Shown: positions 13,096 through 27,065, counted from the first letter of the stretch. The stretch: DNA of 64,000 nt from Pagrus major (GCF_040436345.1 NC_133218.1:3038021-3102020), one strand, 5' to 3'. Numbers and translations are program-made. The notes: generated by a model not told the origin, from the sequence alone.

Positions 13096-14287
13096 CAAGC
13101 AGCCCTTTTTACACTAATCCGTCCTTTCCTCTGTCTGAGGACTGAGCTGAGCTACCACAGACATTTCTGTTTACACTTGATTTGGACGAGTAAACCCTGA
13201 TTTTCTTCACATTTGAGGCTCTGTATGAGTCATAGCTGATTTATTTGCAGAGGTTTTTTTGGACAAACACAGACATCACTTCATGTCACATGTTCCTCAG
13301 CTGCTTTGGATGACTAATACTGAAGAGTATGGACATCTGCAATATAAAAGACAAATACCAGAATGATGACCGCACACCCTGACAAACGAGACACGCCTCG
13401 ATGTGGTCAGCTGTTATTTGCGTCATCTCAAGCTTTGAGTGATGTAGGCTAAAAAAACATGTGTGTTGTTATGTGATGTTTGTTTTTCCTTTTAGGACGC
13501 TGACAAACGGACAGCATCAAACATAATGGCTTTGAATTATTGTGCCAACCAGCATTTTTAAAGGCTCCAGTCCATATATCTGCAGATTCTCTCCGAACTG
13601 ACTGATGGTAGCAAACACTTTTTGAACCATAATTCAAAAAGAGGAATTATCAAGACGACATCCAGGACAGTTAAAAGATACTTTGAAAGTTGAGTTGTCA
13701 CCATCCAAAAAAAAAGAGAAATCGACTGACTTTCAAAAGTGAAGAAGTGAAAGTGGTTTCAGTCACTTCTATGGGTTTGATGTGACTTAAGAAATATCAG
13801 GAAAAAGCGACGTGTCACAGGAACAAACAGCTTTCAGTTTATTAACATCTGACAAATACAAAGTCGAGCCAAGAATGAGTCCTTTGAGGACAAAGTCTGC
13901 ATGTTTTAGTTCAGATAGCACCTCATTTATATTAACCATCTGCTCAGTCATTATGACCAGAGTGATTCAAACTGTCTAGTTTCATTAAAGGGATCATATG
14001 TGGCTTTCTGGATAATTGAATAAAAACCACACGCCAAAATGTCTAACATAATCTGAATCACACTTAATGGTACATATACAGTAATTAAAATATACATATA
14101 TATATCCAATATTAATATAATCCTGTTTGATATCATAACCATACATTTACAAAACTCAAAGCTTATGATCATCACATTTAATCTGTGTAAATATGTTGTG
14201 TTTTCACATGAGAACTGCAAAACATCATTGAACAACACTTTGCTTTAAAATTTGAATGCTAAGAAGGAGAATTTGACACAAGATTAA
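13096..14287. other. Intergenic, nothing recognised
   Basis: AT-rich, with short ORFs only. A short ATATAT-rich patch lies at 14090-14105. Confidence 0.5.
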
Positions 14288-14453
14288 AACTTCATAAAAA
14301 CCAACATTAATGAATGGTAAATGTATAGTGAAGTAAACTTTAGTTAATAGTTTTTTCACTGTTAACAAATAATGAAATGCTTTATAAACCATTTATTAAA
14401 GCAACATTATGTAAATTGCACAAAATGCAAATTTCTGCATAATATTGCTTTCA

Positions 14454-14758
14454 AGATCGAGTGTGTAATATGTAGTGGCATCTAGCAGAACAGACTTGGC
14501 AGAAATTGAATATAATATTCATAAGTATGTTTTATATTGTGTGTAATCCCCCAAAAATAAGAGCCGTTGTGTTTTCATTACCTTAGAATGAGCCGTTTAT
14601 ATCAAGATAGGGAGCTGGTCTCCATCCTCGGAGGTCGCCATGTTGCACTGCTATGTTTCTACAGTAGCCCAGAACAGACAAACCTGGCACTAGCGAGGGC
14701 CTTTCGCATTACGTGTTGCTGCTGGAAATGACCAGGTTGGAAGCCGAAGAAGAAGAAG

Positions 14759-14789
<31 letters not shown>

Positions 14790-15512
14790 GGCAAGTGGCT
14801 GCTGTTTCCTGCCAAACAATCTGTATTGTGAGAAGTTCTCCCACAATTTGATAAAGGATGGATGATCATACTTATTTTGTACAAGAAAAATCACAGGACC
14901 GTGACAGGTAAGAGTAACGTTAAAGATCACAACTGACCGTAATAAATATTCCTCCCTGCTGCTAACAGTACAAAACCTACATAATGTAAAATGTTTATTA
15001 GCAGTACATTAGTTTCACTGAAAAGAAATGCCGGCACGTATGACATCAGATATTAGCACACCGTAGCCTTAGTTTGTGCCTCTCAGAGAGCTGGTGGTAT
15101 TGTGATGTTAGCAAGATTTATATAGATTATTCCTTGTCTGTTGTAGCAAGACAACACATGGAGCAATAACTAACTAAGATATTTAGGGCTGGGAGTGTGA
15201 CAGAGACAGTCAACGCAATGACTTAATAAATACTGTGAATATTTTTCACACTACTCCATAATTTATTGAGTAACCTACAGTTTTATAGACTAAATAACTA
15301 AATACATCTTTACCTCATCACTTGAATTAGCATAAATATTCAACGCTGTTGTAAACAAGTCCATATTTAGAAAATTAGTGTTCTTGTCCATGAGGGCTAC
15401 TGTAGCTTCTGGAACGTCTTGGGAAAGGGAGGGGTGAGCGAGGGAGTGTTGCAATCTAGAGCCTCACCGCCAGATGCGACGAAATACTGGATATTTTACA
15501 CACTGTACCTTT
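14454..15512 (-). mobile_element. Inner MITE of the stack
   Basis: Read on the minus strand it starts at AAAGGTACAGTGTGTAAAAT, passes through GCATCTGGCGGTGAGGCTCT and the block TCACCCCTCCCTTTCCCAAG, and ends in GATGCCACTACATATTACAC. The ends are short imperfect inverted repeats around CAGTGTGTAA. This order matches a very widespread teleost MITE. It contains the GAA microsatellite. Confidence 0.75.
14745..14788 (+). repeat. (GAA)n microsatellite
   Basis: About 14 tandem GAA units. The poly-Phe, poly-Leu and poly-Ser stretches in minus-strand ORFs here are its three translations, not protein. Confidence 0.97.
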
Positions 15513-15928
15513 AAGCAATTGTAAAGGTTTATAAAAATCGGTTGCAACTTTATAATGACCATCCAAATAAAGTTTATAAATTAACTACATAGGATTAGTT
15601 GCAACCTCAAGCAACATTATGTAGAAATTGTAATTTTGTGTGATTTGGCACCCCCCACAGTTTCTGAGTGCAACACCACTGTTGTAAATACAAATCACAG
15701 GTCTGACACCATTCACCCTATTACAAGACACTGTGCCATCAAAATAATTTAGAAGCAGTTATTTTAAGGTTAAAAAGTTACATAATGTTACTTTAACAAC
15801 AAGAAAAGCTAAAATTAAATTGACAACAGAGCATTTCATTGTTTGTTAACAGTGAAATAACTATTAACTTAAATTTGATTAACTATAAATTTACCATTTA
15901 TTAATGTTGGTTATTATAAAGTGTTACT

Positions 15929-18900
15929 GATGCAACATTTTGCAAATATGGCCAAGATGTTTTTATTAATGCTGAAACAACTGCTAAAATAAGATCAAAG
16001 ACCTCTGTGTGTCTCTGTTTCATATTTATTTAGAGGCCAACTAAAGTTTCTAACAGGAGCTGAACTTTCAAAAATGCAAGATTAAGAAAATGTCTCGGGG
16101 TGCCATGGTAATTCTGTTTTAATATAATATGTCATGTGTAATCTTATTTTCAAATGTTTAGTTAATTACGCCAAGCAGGGTTTCACATTTAAATTCAAAT
16201 GCTCACAAAAGTCACATAAATTAAGATGTATTATCCTAATAAACTGTCACAGTAATTAAATGACCCATAAATAATGCAAAGTGTTGTCTTTGCACCTCAA
16301 CTGAAGGGATAAACAATTAAAGGGGCAGAAGTTCTGAGGAGGCGACTCTGTGTGAAGTCTACCTGATTACAGGAGACTGAATGACCAGTTCAAGGGCAGC
16401 GGGAAAACCCAGTGTTTTACAGTTTAATAGTCAGTCTTCACCTTGTGTGTTTATTTTGCTTTCTTATTATTTATTCATCAAATTATTGTTTTCCCCTCCA
16501 GCAGTGTTAAGATGCTGCTGATGCATTTTCTACCACTAGATGTCAGCATGAACCAGCACCTTTACCTGTGATCATTGACTGTAGATGCTCAATATAGACT
16601 GACCTTTTTAGAAGTTCGATGGCATCATAATGAACTAAATGAATCACTGACTTAAAACAGTAATGGGAGGAAATGGGACAAACCTTCAGGATGAGCAACA
16701 GAAAACAGATGCTTCATGCAGGACAGACAGGTGTGGCAGCAGTGGAATCATAATGCACAGAAGAAGCAGAAGTACAGCGTTAAAAAAAACTGCAAAGTTG
16801 CAACACTGAAAAGTACAAGAAATACAAAATTGTGATATTAAATCTAGAGCTGCAGTGCAGCAGGGCCAGACCACAGAGGACTTTATGTATAAATAAAATA
16901 AAGCACATTTGTGCAAAGTGACTGTAGTACTGAGAGGAGCAATACAACAGATACATTTTACATTTAGGAGTGTTCCCTTGGCAAATATAGTTCTTCTGCC
17001 CTCAGCTTGTGTGTAGATGCACGGCTATGCAGTGAGCTACACACACTCCCACTAAAGGTTGAAGACGAGGAGTTGGCCTTTAAATTTTTTACTTGAAACA
17101 CTATCGACACTGTGAGAACTGTGTAGGATTATACTCAATGAATTCAGTGATAGAGGTTAAAGCGCATATCGGAGGAGGAATCTTACTTTTCATACCCTTC
17201 CAAGACTGTGAAAATCTCCAAATCTGAATTCTTGCTTTAAACATTTCTGATAAACTGAAGTAGCAGTAGTCTGATACACTGAGTAAGTGTTCATTTAGGG
17301 GGTGTAATAAAATCTCCCACTTCTTTAGCCTTAAGTCCTTGAATTATCTAGAAAATAAACTTAACATAACAACAAAAACTACATTAATAAAAACGTTGGC
17401 TACAATTCTTAAATCAAGATACAAAAACAGAAATGGACTCACTTTTGTAGATTGAAGCAGGGAGAGCTTTCTCAGAGCAAAAGAGCAGCAGCAGTGAAGG
17501 CAGCCTGATCTGAGGAGTGGCAAGTGGTCGTATTTTAAAAATAAGATTGGTAAGAAGTAAGGGGAAGAGAAAAAAATCATAAAATGTATTTTCAGTTTCC
17601 ACAGATGAACAAAAACAACTTGAAAATTAGTAAACTCTACCTGCCTTTTTTCATTTTTTTCACCCTTTTTTAATTGATTTGAAAAAAGTAGACCACCAGA
17701 ATATTTTGCTGACTTGCCTCTCTGGGCTTCCATACAAAACTGAAAGGAAAGGCTACTGAGGTGGTTTATTTGACCATGTTACCTTGGACAGTGAAATACA
17801 CAATAATCTCTCCTTTGTTTTGATGACAGTAAAATCGTCACACCTAAAAAGGAACAAAAAGAAGGTCATGCGTGATAATTGGTTGTCAGAATGGCCCATA
17901 TAACCTTTATAATGCTCAGTGCTTGGCATCTATGCTGCCAGCGACATAAACATGAACTCAGCTGAAAATAATTCCTCTGCTAATCCAACATTTAAAAACT
18001 AATAATAAATTCAAACCAAGATTTGTTTTCCACTCAGTTTGTTGCCTCCTGATAACAGAGACTACTTCACAGATTCTGATTGCTAGTGTTTGGGACGCCT
18101 CCAAGGACAACACAGTTTTACAAGGTTATGAATACTGTATGACGGCGGTCTGTGATTCTTCTAAAGCTGAGTTTGTCCTGTGTAGTAGAAAGATGAAGAG
18201 CAGATTCTGCCAGCACCTCCTGTAACAATGTCTCTTTGTGCAGCAGCTCCACCGCCTCATGCTTTTTGACACGAGTGCATGTTATGCCTCTCTGAATGAA
18301 TCCAGGAACATTACAGCCTGTTTAGTTCACTCCAGTGACCTGAAAAGTCCCAGAACCTGACCCAATAAAACACATCTGACATAATGGAACAGGATGTTTG
18401 CAGAACGACTGTGCTATGAGGTAAAAACGCATTAAAACAATAAGTCATAGCGGATTAAAATTAAAAACTTTCCTGGACCTTATTTTAAAATCAAATCTGG
18501 AAAGATCCTGGCTTCTTTCTGGGAATAATTTAATAATTTAATACTGTGAAGTTAAAAGGATTTATGGATTTACCATTTTTAATGCCAAAAATATGGATGA
18601 ATTAAATGCTGTTGGCGGCTTTTTCGAGCTGCTATTTGTTTGCCAAACAAATGTGCTTGACATGTTAGCTGCACAGTTGTGGATTCATCAGATCAAGATG
18701 ATTTTCACAGTTACTTGATAGTTTTAATTTACGCCAGTTGGCATATAAACCCTGCTGTGCAGTGCTGTGAATATTAATAGTAACCGATCTCCCACAGGGC
18801 TCAACTTAAAGTTGGTGTTTTCACCCTATGGAAGTTTTTATTGGACTTTATTTGTAACCCATTTGTGTACATACTTCTTAGGTGACAACCTCTGTTTATT

Positions 18901-19165
18901 ACTGCAGCAAAGGAAGTCAGGCGAAGCAGTATGAAGAGCGACAAGTCTGCTTAGGGGAGGAGGTCGTGGATGGATAGTTGGGTTAAACAAGCACAGGGTT
19001 TTCTCCCAGGATGTTGCTGTTTGTGCCCAGTGTCAAAGCAGTAATGTAGCAAAGTAAATGTTAAAAATGCCAAATTAAGGTGTTTTCCTAAACGTAACCA
19101 AACTGCAAGCGTACGTGATACACCTGTTGGTGGTATGCTGCAGGGGTCATGTTGTTTTGGGAGTC
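15929..19165. other. Intergenic, no gene recognised
   Basis: Contains several AT-rich ORFs, including one of 129 aa on the minus strand (17344-17733) with no recognisable domain. A weak family-A-like block (CCTAAACGTAACCAAACTGC) occurs at about 19087-19106. Confidence 0.5.
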
Positions 19166-19169
19166 ACTT

Positions 19170-19400
19170 CCAATCAAGTCAAGTCAAATCATGTCAATTT
19201 CATTTATATAGGCCAAATGTGCAATCACATTGCCTCAGATGGCTTTACAATCTGTACAGTGTACGACATCTTCTGATCCTTCCAGAAAAAAACACCTTGT
19301 AGGAAGAGTAGGGAAGAAAAAATGACCTCAGGAAGAGCCACAGAGGAGGGATCCCTCTCCCATGATGGACTGATATACATATTACAATGACAAAATATCT
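19170..19400 (+). repeat. SINE-like teleost repeat
   Basis: Starts with AAGTCAAGTCAAATCATGTC and TTCATTTATATAGGCCAAAT. It continues with ACCTCAGGAAGAGCCACAGA and GGAGGGATCCCTCTCCCATG, the block order of a common teleost repeat. The 95-aa minus-strand ORF over it is a by-product. Confidence 0.65.
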
Positions 19401-22400
19401 GATACAAGTAGATTATATAAAGTAAATGTGAAGAATATGGCTCCAGGAGGACGAGTGAGCATGCCGAGGCGTTGTCATGTGGTGCCTGAACCACACCACT
19501 TCCTCTCCACAATGGTTACAGAGGAAGTGTTAGTAATTGCACACATAAATTATATTGGTTTTACAAATGTCAATAATTCCATTAAAAATGAGTAAAACTA
19601 ATAAAAACTTCGACACAGCCTGAGCCTTTTCAACACAACATCGCTGCTCCGTCCACACTGAAATGGAGCAGAAAAACTGAAACCTTCCACAGGGATGACA
19701 TCACCATCAAGTTATTAGCTGAAACGTCTGCTGCCCTAGAATCCAGACTCACACAGACTGTGAGACAGCTACAGGAAACAGGCACAGAAATAACACATCG
19801 CACACGTAAGAATCATCAGGCCTACGAGGAAATATCCTGAAAGATACACAAAGGAATTCACTGGAATTAATTCCATTGTTCCTTTGACATTTCTTGGACG
19901 CTCCGTGTGTCCAATCTGTGTTGGAAATGGTTCACTTGAAACAGGCCATTGATGTAATCCGTGAGATTGTTCAGCCTTCCAAGACACCACTGTCTGTTTT
20001 TGTCTGTATGTAGACATCATATTTTACTGCGCTGCAATGTGATTTGCAGATAGCCACCAATTACATGGTCTAAATTGGGCTAAAGATGCTCCCGTGACTG
20101 AAATTGCTTATGAAATATATTGATTCTTTTTGCATCTGCAGATCTTCTATTACTTTTGTGTCTGCCACTTTTTTGCAGACATTTTTCCCTCTCTAATGGG
20201 ACTTTTTTTATTGGCTACACAAGCCTCACACTTCTTCTTGAAAAGCCAGCCTGAATTAAAGAGCACTTTCACATATGTTTGATTTGCAAAAATGAAAAAA
20301 AAAAAAAAATGATGCAGTATTTTATTACAGTACATCTACTCTGACATTTGACTACTAACTATTAATACAAAGACATGCAGAACTGGGGTTGGCGCACATA
20401 TAACTCTAAACAGAAGGCCCCAGCCAAAAGCAATTACTGTTGCAGGTTAAAATGAAAAAGAGGCTTGCCAGACACCGAAACAAAAAAGTATCCAATCTTT
20501 GTTTAAGCATTTTCTGCATGTGGAACAGCCAACAACACTTTTCAATTAGATGTCTGGTAGAGTGTGTGATACTGAAATCATGTGGTCACAGGCTCAAAAT
20601 ACATGATTGTGTAGTGAATCAACTGTGCAATAATCATTTTAAACTATAGAAAATATAAAAAGTTTGAAAAACACACACATCCAAGCATGTTAAAAACTAG
20701 CTGCTGGACTTTATTTTTATATCTTCAAAGCAACAAAATGTAACTTCCTGAAGAAATATGGTTAATTACTGAGTCTTCCCTGGTTGCTAAACACTGATGT
20801 TTTGAGTTGGTGTCCAACCTGAGCCGCCCTCCCAAAGTGTCAGGATTTGAGAATCTAAGGATGAGGCCCAACAATCAACTCCAGGAAGTTATGTTTTGTT
20901 GCATTCAGGTTCATACTTTTATTTTAGGGGTTTATACTGGAAAATGTTTACATGCTTTAATGTTCAGAAAATACTCCTTTTCTCAAACTGTCCATTGCTG
21001 CAGCGTCTCTATTAACCTTCTGTCTGAATGCTCTGTTTTAGCTCTTGCCTCTTTAAGGTCCCCTCCTGCATAGCCTGGTCTGTTCTGATTGGTCAGCTGT
21101 TACAGGCCTGAGCAGTTTCTGGCCACTATGTTTCTGCATCAATTACAAGCCTGCGGACAAGCGACAGGCTCTGTGGCCAATTTACATAGTGGCCAAAATG
21201 TGTAATTACAAAGTCACGATATGCACTGGCACCCAAAAAGACTTTTTCCCATAAGCTTACATTGTGAAAGAAGCAAAAACGGTGGATATATTTATTGATC
21301 ATCACAACACCTGGAAAAATTTTATCTATACCAATAACATTCTGAATGTCTAGAGAAATGATGATTGATTCATTTCATCCCTGTTTCCAAGTTAGCCAGG
21401 GGCTGAACCAGAAGTTACCCAGCTAGGCCGACAGAAGTCTTCAGTACACACACTCGACATTGTGGAAGATCCAGGTAATTTTATCCCCGGCAAGTCAAAC
21501 TTTTTTGCCTTCATTTGCCACTTTTTTATAGGATTGAACAGGGCTCTGTCTCCATTCTCATGATACATCCGTGATCAACCCTCCCATTGTTTCTGCAACC
21601 ACGGTCAGGCTGAGGGCTGCGTGGTTGTGACATCACAACCATCCCGTCATCTATAATATGGCATCTTTAATATACAATCGCATCCAAAAAATACACATAA
21701 TGTATAATCCCAAGCAGACCTTAAAGAAAATTGGATAAATTAACGTCATGTAAAAATACGCTTCAGTCTGCTCCTGCCAGGACGTGTAAAGAAGTGTTGT
21801 GGCTGGTATTTAAATACGGTCAGTGCTTTCATATGTTTATTCAAATAACCCCAATAATTGTACTATAACAATAAAACAACATTGTAAAAGCGGTCTGTGG
21901 TTCAGTATTTTTGCTCCCAGTCAAATTTAATACCTTTGGTATGATGGAAAATGTGTCTCTTTCCACCAGCAGCATTTGCCCTGTTAGAGATGTTCATGAT
22001 TTCTGAATGTTCGAGCCCATATTAGCATTTAATAGGTGTCAGAAGCCACGATTAAAGCTGTGGCCAGTTTTTGTAGATTTACAGCGATGTGGAAGAGAAA
22101 GGCCACTGGCTAACCTCGCTATAATCTTTGATCTTCTTCTACAATACCTCAGTGTTCACTTCATGGACTATATGCCCGCTGATTAGATCATTCTATATAA
22201 ATGTCCTTTTGACATGCCCAGATTAAACCCAACGTGTCCAGGAAATGTCTCAAAGGCTCAATTTTAGTTCAGAATCTGGAGTCATTCACTGCTTTGGTGA
22301 CGAATGGAAAGAACTGCATAATCAGCACCTCCTCAAGTTCATTGTGGGAGAACAGAATTGGAAACCTTTGTTTCATGACACCGAAACCACAATGGGCTGA

Positions 22401-23324
22401 CCTCATACGCTCCTTTTTATGGTTACCTTGGTAATCATAGTCCACATCATTTAGCTGTGTGGCACTAAAAGGCCTTTGACTATCAAAGAGTGTTTACAAC
22501 TAGGTTAGAAAGGTATTTTACAATACCATCGAACTCCTTGAGTAAAACAGAAATAAAAAAAAAAACAACCACGACTAAACCCAGACACCACAATATCAAT
22601 AAAACAAACCATGAAATATAAGACTTTAACATGCAAGCTACATAAAATAACATGAAGCATGATGTAAGGAGCTTAAAATAAGATTACTGAATGACCATTC
22701 AATAAAAAACGGTTTAATAAGGTGCTCAAACTCATGAGAGCTGCAGCACAGATGTTAAAAACATCGTGTTTAACATATAACAGCCAAACGTCCAGATGGA
22801 GCCAAAGCCTGAGACATTGAGAAAATGACGCTACCGCTTGGTCAAAGGCAGCTTTTTCACACAGATCTTATGTAACTACGATGGAGTATCCAGTGCGTCA
22901 TTGACCATTTACTCTGAATAGATGTCCAACCACAACCAGGAACAGCAGATCTGTGAGGATTTCTCTACTGAAGTAATGGTGACACTTCACATTGTTACAG
23001 TTTGGACTTACAGTTTGGATAGCGGTTCAACCAACATATTACCAAAAACAATACAGAGAAAAAGTGTAAGGAGTGGATTAAATCGTATTGTTAGATTAGG
23101 CTAATGTTAGCAGCTTTGTTATGTTCTGTTCTTTGTTCTTTACAGACCAGCATGATCAGAAACAGCCAAATATCAGTCAGTCCTCATCCTAAAAGCTTTT
23201 TCCTTTGTAGCATTAAAAGTGAAACATACTTAGCATAGAAGGCATAACAAGATGATAACAGTAACAATTTCATTCAACGAAATGCTGAGGTATAAGCCTC
23301 CTGTAATCTTTTTCTTTTTAAGTT
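19401..23324. other. Intergenic, no gene recognised
   Basis: A poly(A) tract lies at 20295-20309. The stretch 20800-21300 includes GTCTGTTCTGATTGGTCAGC, which resembles a teleost repeat, but no ends were found. Several 60-90 aa ORFs have no recognisable content. Confidence 0.45.
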
Positions 23325-23430
23325 TTCTTACACCTCTAAAAATCAAAAAGGCCTTGTGACCCCCCATGAAGCTTTGGCGACCCCTAGTGGGAGAAAGGAC
23401 CCCCAGGTTGGGAAGCAATGAATCAAGAAT
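23325..23430. mobile_element. Fragment of a hAT-type MITE end
   Basis: GGCGACCCCTAGTGGGAGAA and GGACCCCCAGGTTGGGAAGC form a degenerate inverted copy of the end type seen complete at 47762-47998 (GGTTCCCAACTTGGGGGTCG). Only one end is present. Confidence 0.6.
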
Positions 23431-25040
23431 CCATTTAGGGCCTTGAGAATCACATCCTCCCTGGCCTACTAATTATTAGACGGTGAAAATTTTAAACAAG
23501 AATAACACTAGGGAAAGAGGAGTCCCTCACACAGCAAAAAATTCCATCTCAGTCAAATACAATGTGGGCATTAATAGTGTTGCTCACAGGCAGACAGCGG
23601 CGGGGATGGGCTCATTCCCGTGGCCTGGCACCAGCGCAGACAGTCATGATACTCACAGAGCCTCAGCCACCATTCATGTAGCAGCACGATCCAAAGATTA
23701 CCGCACTGGTTACTCTGTCTTGCCAACTACCACACAAACTGCTTACAGCATATGGAAAGCATGCGTGCACACTGAGCTAAAATAAGTGACCACGTGGCAG
23801 AGATTCAAGAGGCACTCAACAACTCCATTGTGCTGCGTTTGAATGGAAGTTTTTAAAATTAGGATTATATACATTGTCAGCTCTAATCAGTGTTTTAGTA
23901 GCTGTAGTGTTTTATTAGTAGCTCTACAATCATTCCACTCGCACTTGGTGTATAAAAATTTCTCTTCAAGAGTCTGATCTGCGGTCCAAGCAATTTCTAA
24001 ATTAACTCCTGGGGTTGTAAAGAGGCATTCAATCAGCCCAAAGCAACAATTAATCCTTCTCCGTGTTGTCATGCTATTAGACAAAAAAACAAAAGGAGAA
24101 AAAATCTGAGCAGTTCATAAAATCGTCTTTCAACTCACATCTAAATCACTTCTTAATTTGGGGAGTCATCTCGATTAGCGACGCAAGTGCTCTCTCATGT
24201 GTAAGTGAGCCAGTCAGGAGTGTAACAGTTAAGTTTAAGCTCTTGGCACAGACCTCCTCCTCCTGTGACCTTTACCTGAGGCTAATAAGTGTTCTTGTGT
24301 AATTACAAGCTACAGACCCCTGCGCCGAGGCAATAAAAGCATAAGCTTCATTAAAGGGAAGCCATGGCTTCTTTCAGGACCTTCAGCACTAACTTGACTC
24401 TTGCCTTCCTTCCACTAAAACACTGGCCAGACAATGATTCTTTTGACAGCGTTCTGAGTCATGTGGGAACAGTTAATCCTGCATTTCAGTAAATATGTGA
24501 CTGCCCAATACAAAAGGGAGCAATAACAGTTATTATTATCATGGTTTATATTATCTAATTTAGTTCAGTCTTCAGACAGATTTGCAGAGGATTCCCTGAC
24601 TGCGAATTGTTACTCATTATCTGTCAGCAGGGGCACTGTATTCAAGAAAATAAAAGTTTAAGACTTTCCTCAAGTGATACCTGCACGCCCTGGGTTATTA
24701 TTTCGCAGACAAAAACATTATTGTTCAGCTCCACAACGATCAGTTGTTTTAGGAGCAATCAACCAAGAACTCCCTGACCAGATCCATCTTTATCCCAGAA
24801 ATAAATGTTTATACCAGTTTGAGAGACATGGTCTGACCCAGAACCTCCGCGAAGCATTGATAACACAGCTCATTGAGAAACAACACGAGAGTGTTAACTA
24901 AGAACAATCATATTCTCATCATAGTGGAGGTTCTTATTTTCCTCAGAGACCATGTGTGCAAAAATCAGCCCAGTCGCCAGCATACATGTTGGCTTATTCC
25001 ATTTCAAATATCAAACATCTCATACGTTCAATATCAACAT
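23431..25040. other. Intergenic, no gene recognised
   Basis: A 100-aa + strand ORF (23483-23785) and shorter ones show no recognisable domain. Confidence 0.5.
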
Positions 25041-25079
25041 TTCTACAACATGTATGTGAGCCGACTTTCATTTCAGCGA

Positions 25080-25290
25080 AGGAGACGTTGTGGCGACAAA
25101 ATGTTAGAAACTATAGATTTCTTTATGTTGCAACTTTACGTTTCTTTATGTTCAATTTTCAGATTTATGTTGTGACAACGTTGTGCTTATGCTCTGGTTA
25201 GGTTTAGGCAAAAAAAAACACTTGGTTAACCTGTTGTGGTCACCACAAACAATGGCTGGAGAATGTGATATGGCCTGTTTCGTACATATG
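25080..25290 (+). repeat. Interspersed repeat family A, copy 4
   Basis: Contains TTTCTTTATGTTGCAACTTT, GTGCTTATGCTCTGGTTAGG, AACACTTGGTTAACC and GTCACCACAAACAATGGCTG, the order seen in the copy at 29573. Confidence 0.7.
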
Positions 25291-25754
25291 TCAATATGGT
25301 ACATAGCCTATGACATGTACAAACTTGGACGTATCTGTTGTAAGCAGAAGTGTTAACTGCTCTCATCATATCCTGGTGACTGGGCTGTTGAATATCAGGA
25401 AAATACAAAGACACAAAGTGGAAAACAGGTTGTTTTTGTGACACAACAGAAAGTCGACATTTTAGAGATACCCTGTTCTTACAGGACAACAACAGCACAA
25501 ACACATGATAATCTAATAGAATATAATGTATTACCATAGATTAATCTAACCAACTGTATGTAGGTATATAAGTAGTTAAATGAGCTCAACCTTCAACATG
25601 TACAGCAGTAAATATACATATGAATGCAGCAGTACTATTCAGAAGCAGAGATGTAGTAGCAAAACACTGGCAGGAACCATTTTACTACACTATGAGTATT
25701 GTCAAAGTTGCCCAGGTAATGTAGGTATGTTTGTAGGGGAAGTTACAGAAGTAA
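25291..25754. other. Intergenic, nothing recognised
   Basis: Unique-looking sequence between two family-A copies. No gene seen. Confidence 0.5.
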
Positions 25755-25880
25755 CACAGTGATTTTAACCCAAACCACGATGTTTTTATAACCAACTAGT
25801 TTTAGTGCCTAAACCTGACCAATCTGCCTCCATATGACGAAGATCCAGTACGTGTGTCGCTATTATGGATGGTTATGTTA
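25755..25880 (-). repeat. Interspersed repeat family A, copy 5 (partial)
   Basis: The + strand reads TTTTAACCCAAACCACGATG and GTGCCTAAACCTGACC, the reverse-strand core of family A. The outer parts are not recognisable. Confidence 0.6.
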
Positions 25881-26964
25881 TTTTGGGTACATGAATACTG
25901 TATAAGTTTTTGCGGGAGACGCTGACAGCTGACATGAGGAGGTGTTGGTTCAGACAAGTTGTATTATTCATTCATTTAACACAAAAAAACCCCAAAACCT
26001 CTCAACCAAAGGTCCATTTAAAAGGTGTTCTGGAGATTTCAGTACATGTTCAAATTTCCACTTTTCTTGAAATATTCATCCCGACTGCAATCGTTGAGAC
26101 TGGAAGTTCATTTTTGAACCACATTGGCAAGCTCTCCCTCTACAAGGTTGACTTAGTTGCTGTTCTCTGTGTTTTTTACCTTGTCAAAGGTCAAAAATAA
26201 CACCATTAGTGTCTTTGCAGTGAATGAAATGCAAAAACTGCCGACTCCAGAGGCCAGGCTGGCAGTTCAGCACCTGTTGGCCTGCTGACCCTACAGATGG
26301 GCTGTACATCTCCCATAAAAGTTAAATAGTAACACTACTCTGTGAGGTCACCGCCTGAACTGAGGACACAGTCAGATACAATCCCTGTCAGCGTGGAGCA
26401 GCTTCAAGCATCAACAGAATGTGGAAAAACCTCTCTGAAGTAAAAGAAACATGCACAGTTCAGGAGGTCGAGAGGCACCAACTGAATCTCATTCAGCTCC
26501 TCTCCAGGTGAACAGCTCTCACCGATGGAGCCTTCGGTAATAATGGGGAATTTGGAGGAGTGTGCTCAGGGGAACAGTCTTATTGATCTGGATCATTGTT
26601 CTCAGACTAAGTGCTGGAAATGAATTGTGTAACAAAAGTCCCAGAGTTCTGAAGATCACTGAGGCAAATGTTGGAGCCACTGTGCAATTGTTTGGCTTCA
26701 GAATACAGTGACTGTTTGGAGATATGTTAATATTTTCATTTCAACATAATTGTTGACCTTTTAACATCTGCTAAATGACTTGTTTTGGACAAAGCTAGCA
26801 AGATAATGCAACTTGTGGTACAGAATAGAAAATTCAATCAAACATGAACATTTTGGATAAGAGGAGCTGCTGTAACCATTTCTCGTGAACATTTATTTTT
26901 GTGTATCGATTAAACATGACATAACAACTTAATCAGTGAGTCGAAGGTAAGCACATTTTTTTCT
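25881..26964. other. Intergenic, no gene recognised
   Basis: A 96-aa + strand ORF (25910-26200) has no recognisable domain. Confidence 0.5.
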
Positions 26965-27065
26965 TTTATATGGACAGAGCCAGGCTAGCTGTTTTCCCCA
27001 GTCTTTATGCTAAGCTAGGCTAATCATCTCAAAGCTGCAGCTAATTATGAATGCTGCAATTTATT
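26965..27065 (+). repeat. Repeat family D, left part of a split copy
   Basis: GGACAGAGCCAGGCTAGCTG, TTTTCCCCAGTCTTTATGCT and AAGCTAGGCTAA are the first half of a common teleost repeat. Its second half appears at 28030-28110. A related copy is at 36320-36430. Confidence 0.65.

Larger units (their letters stand above)
14400..15792. mobile_element. TTAA-flanked inverted-repeat ends within the stack
   Basis: AGCAACATTATGTAAATT begins directly after TTAA (14396-14399). The opposite end, read inverted, is AGTAACATTATGTAACTT and abuts TTAA (15793-15796). An additional same-family left end, AGCAACATTATGTAG, occurs at about 15613. So 15613-15792 may be a short complete copy and 14400 the end of another. 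The exact pairing is uncertain. Confidence 0.6.
14288..15928. mobile_element. Outer inverted-repeat element of a nested stack
   Basis: The left arm (about 14288-14382) and right arm (about 15832-15928) are imperfect inverted repeats of roughly 95 bp. They share CCAACATTAATGAATGGTAA, AGTTAATAGTTTTTTCACTG and TTAACAAATAATGAAATGC, allowing for a few substitutions. Other inverted-repeat elements lie between the arms. No transposase is present. Confidence 0.75.

Noticed and set aside
14659..14930. Poly-Phe/Leu/Ser minus-strand ORFs
   Set aside because: Three frames of the GAA/TTC repeat.
17344..17733. 129-aa minus-strand ORF
   Set aside because: AT-rich, hydrophobic chance-like composition, no domain, and overlapped by another frame.
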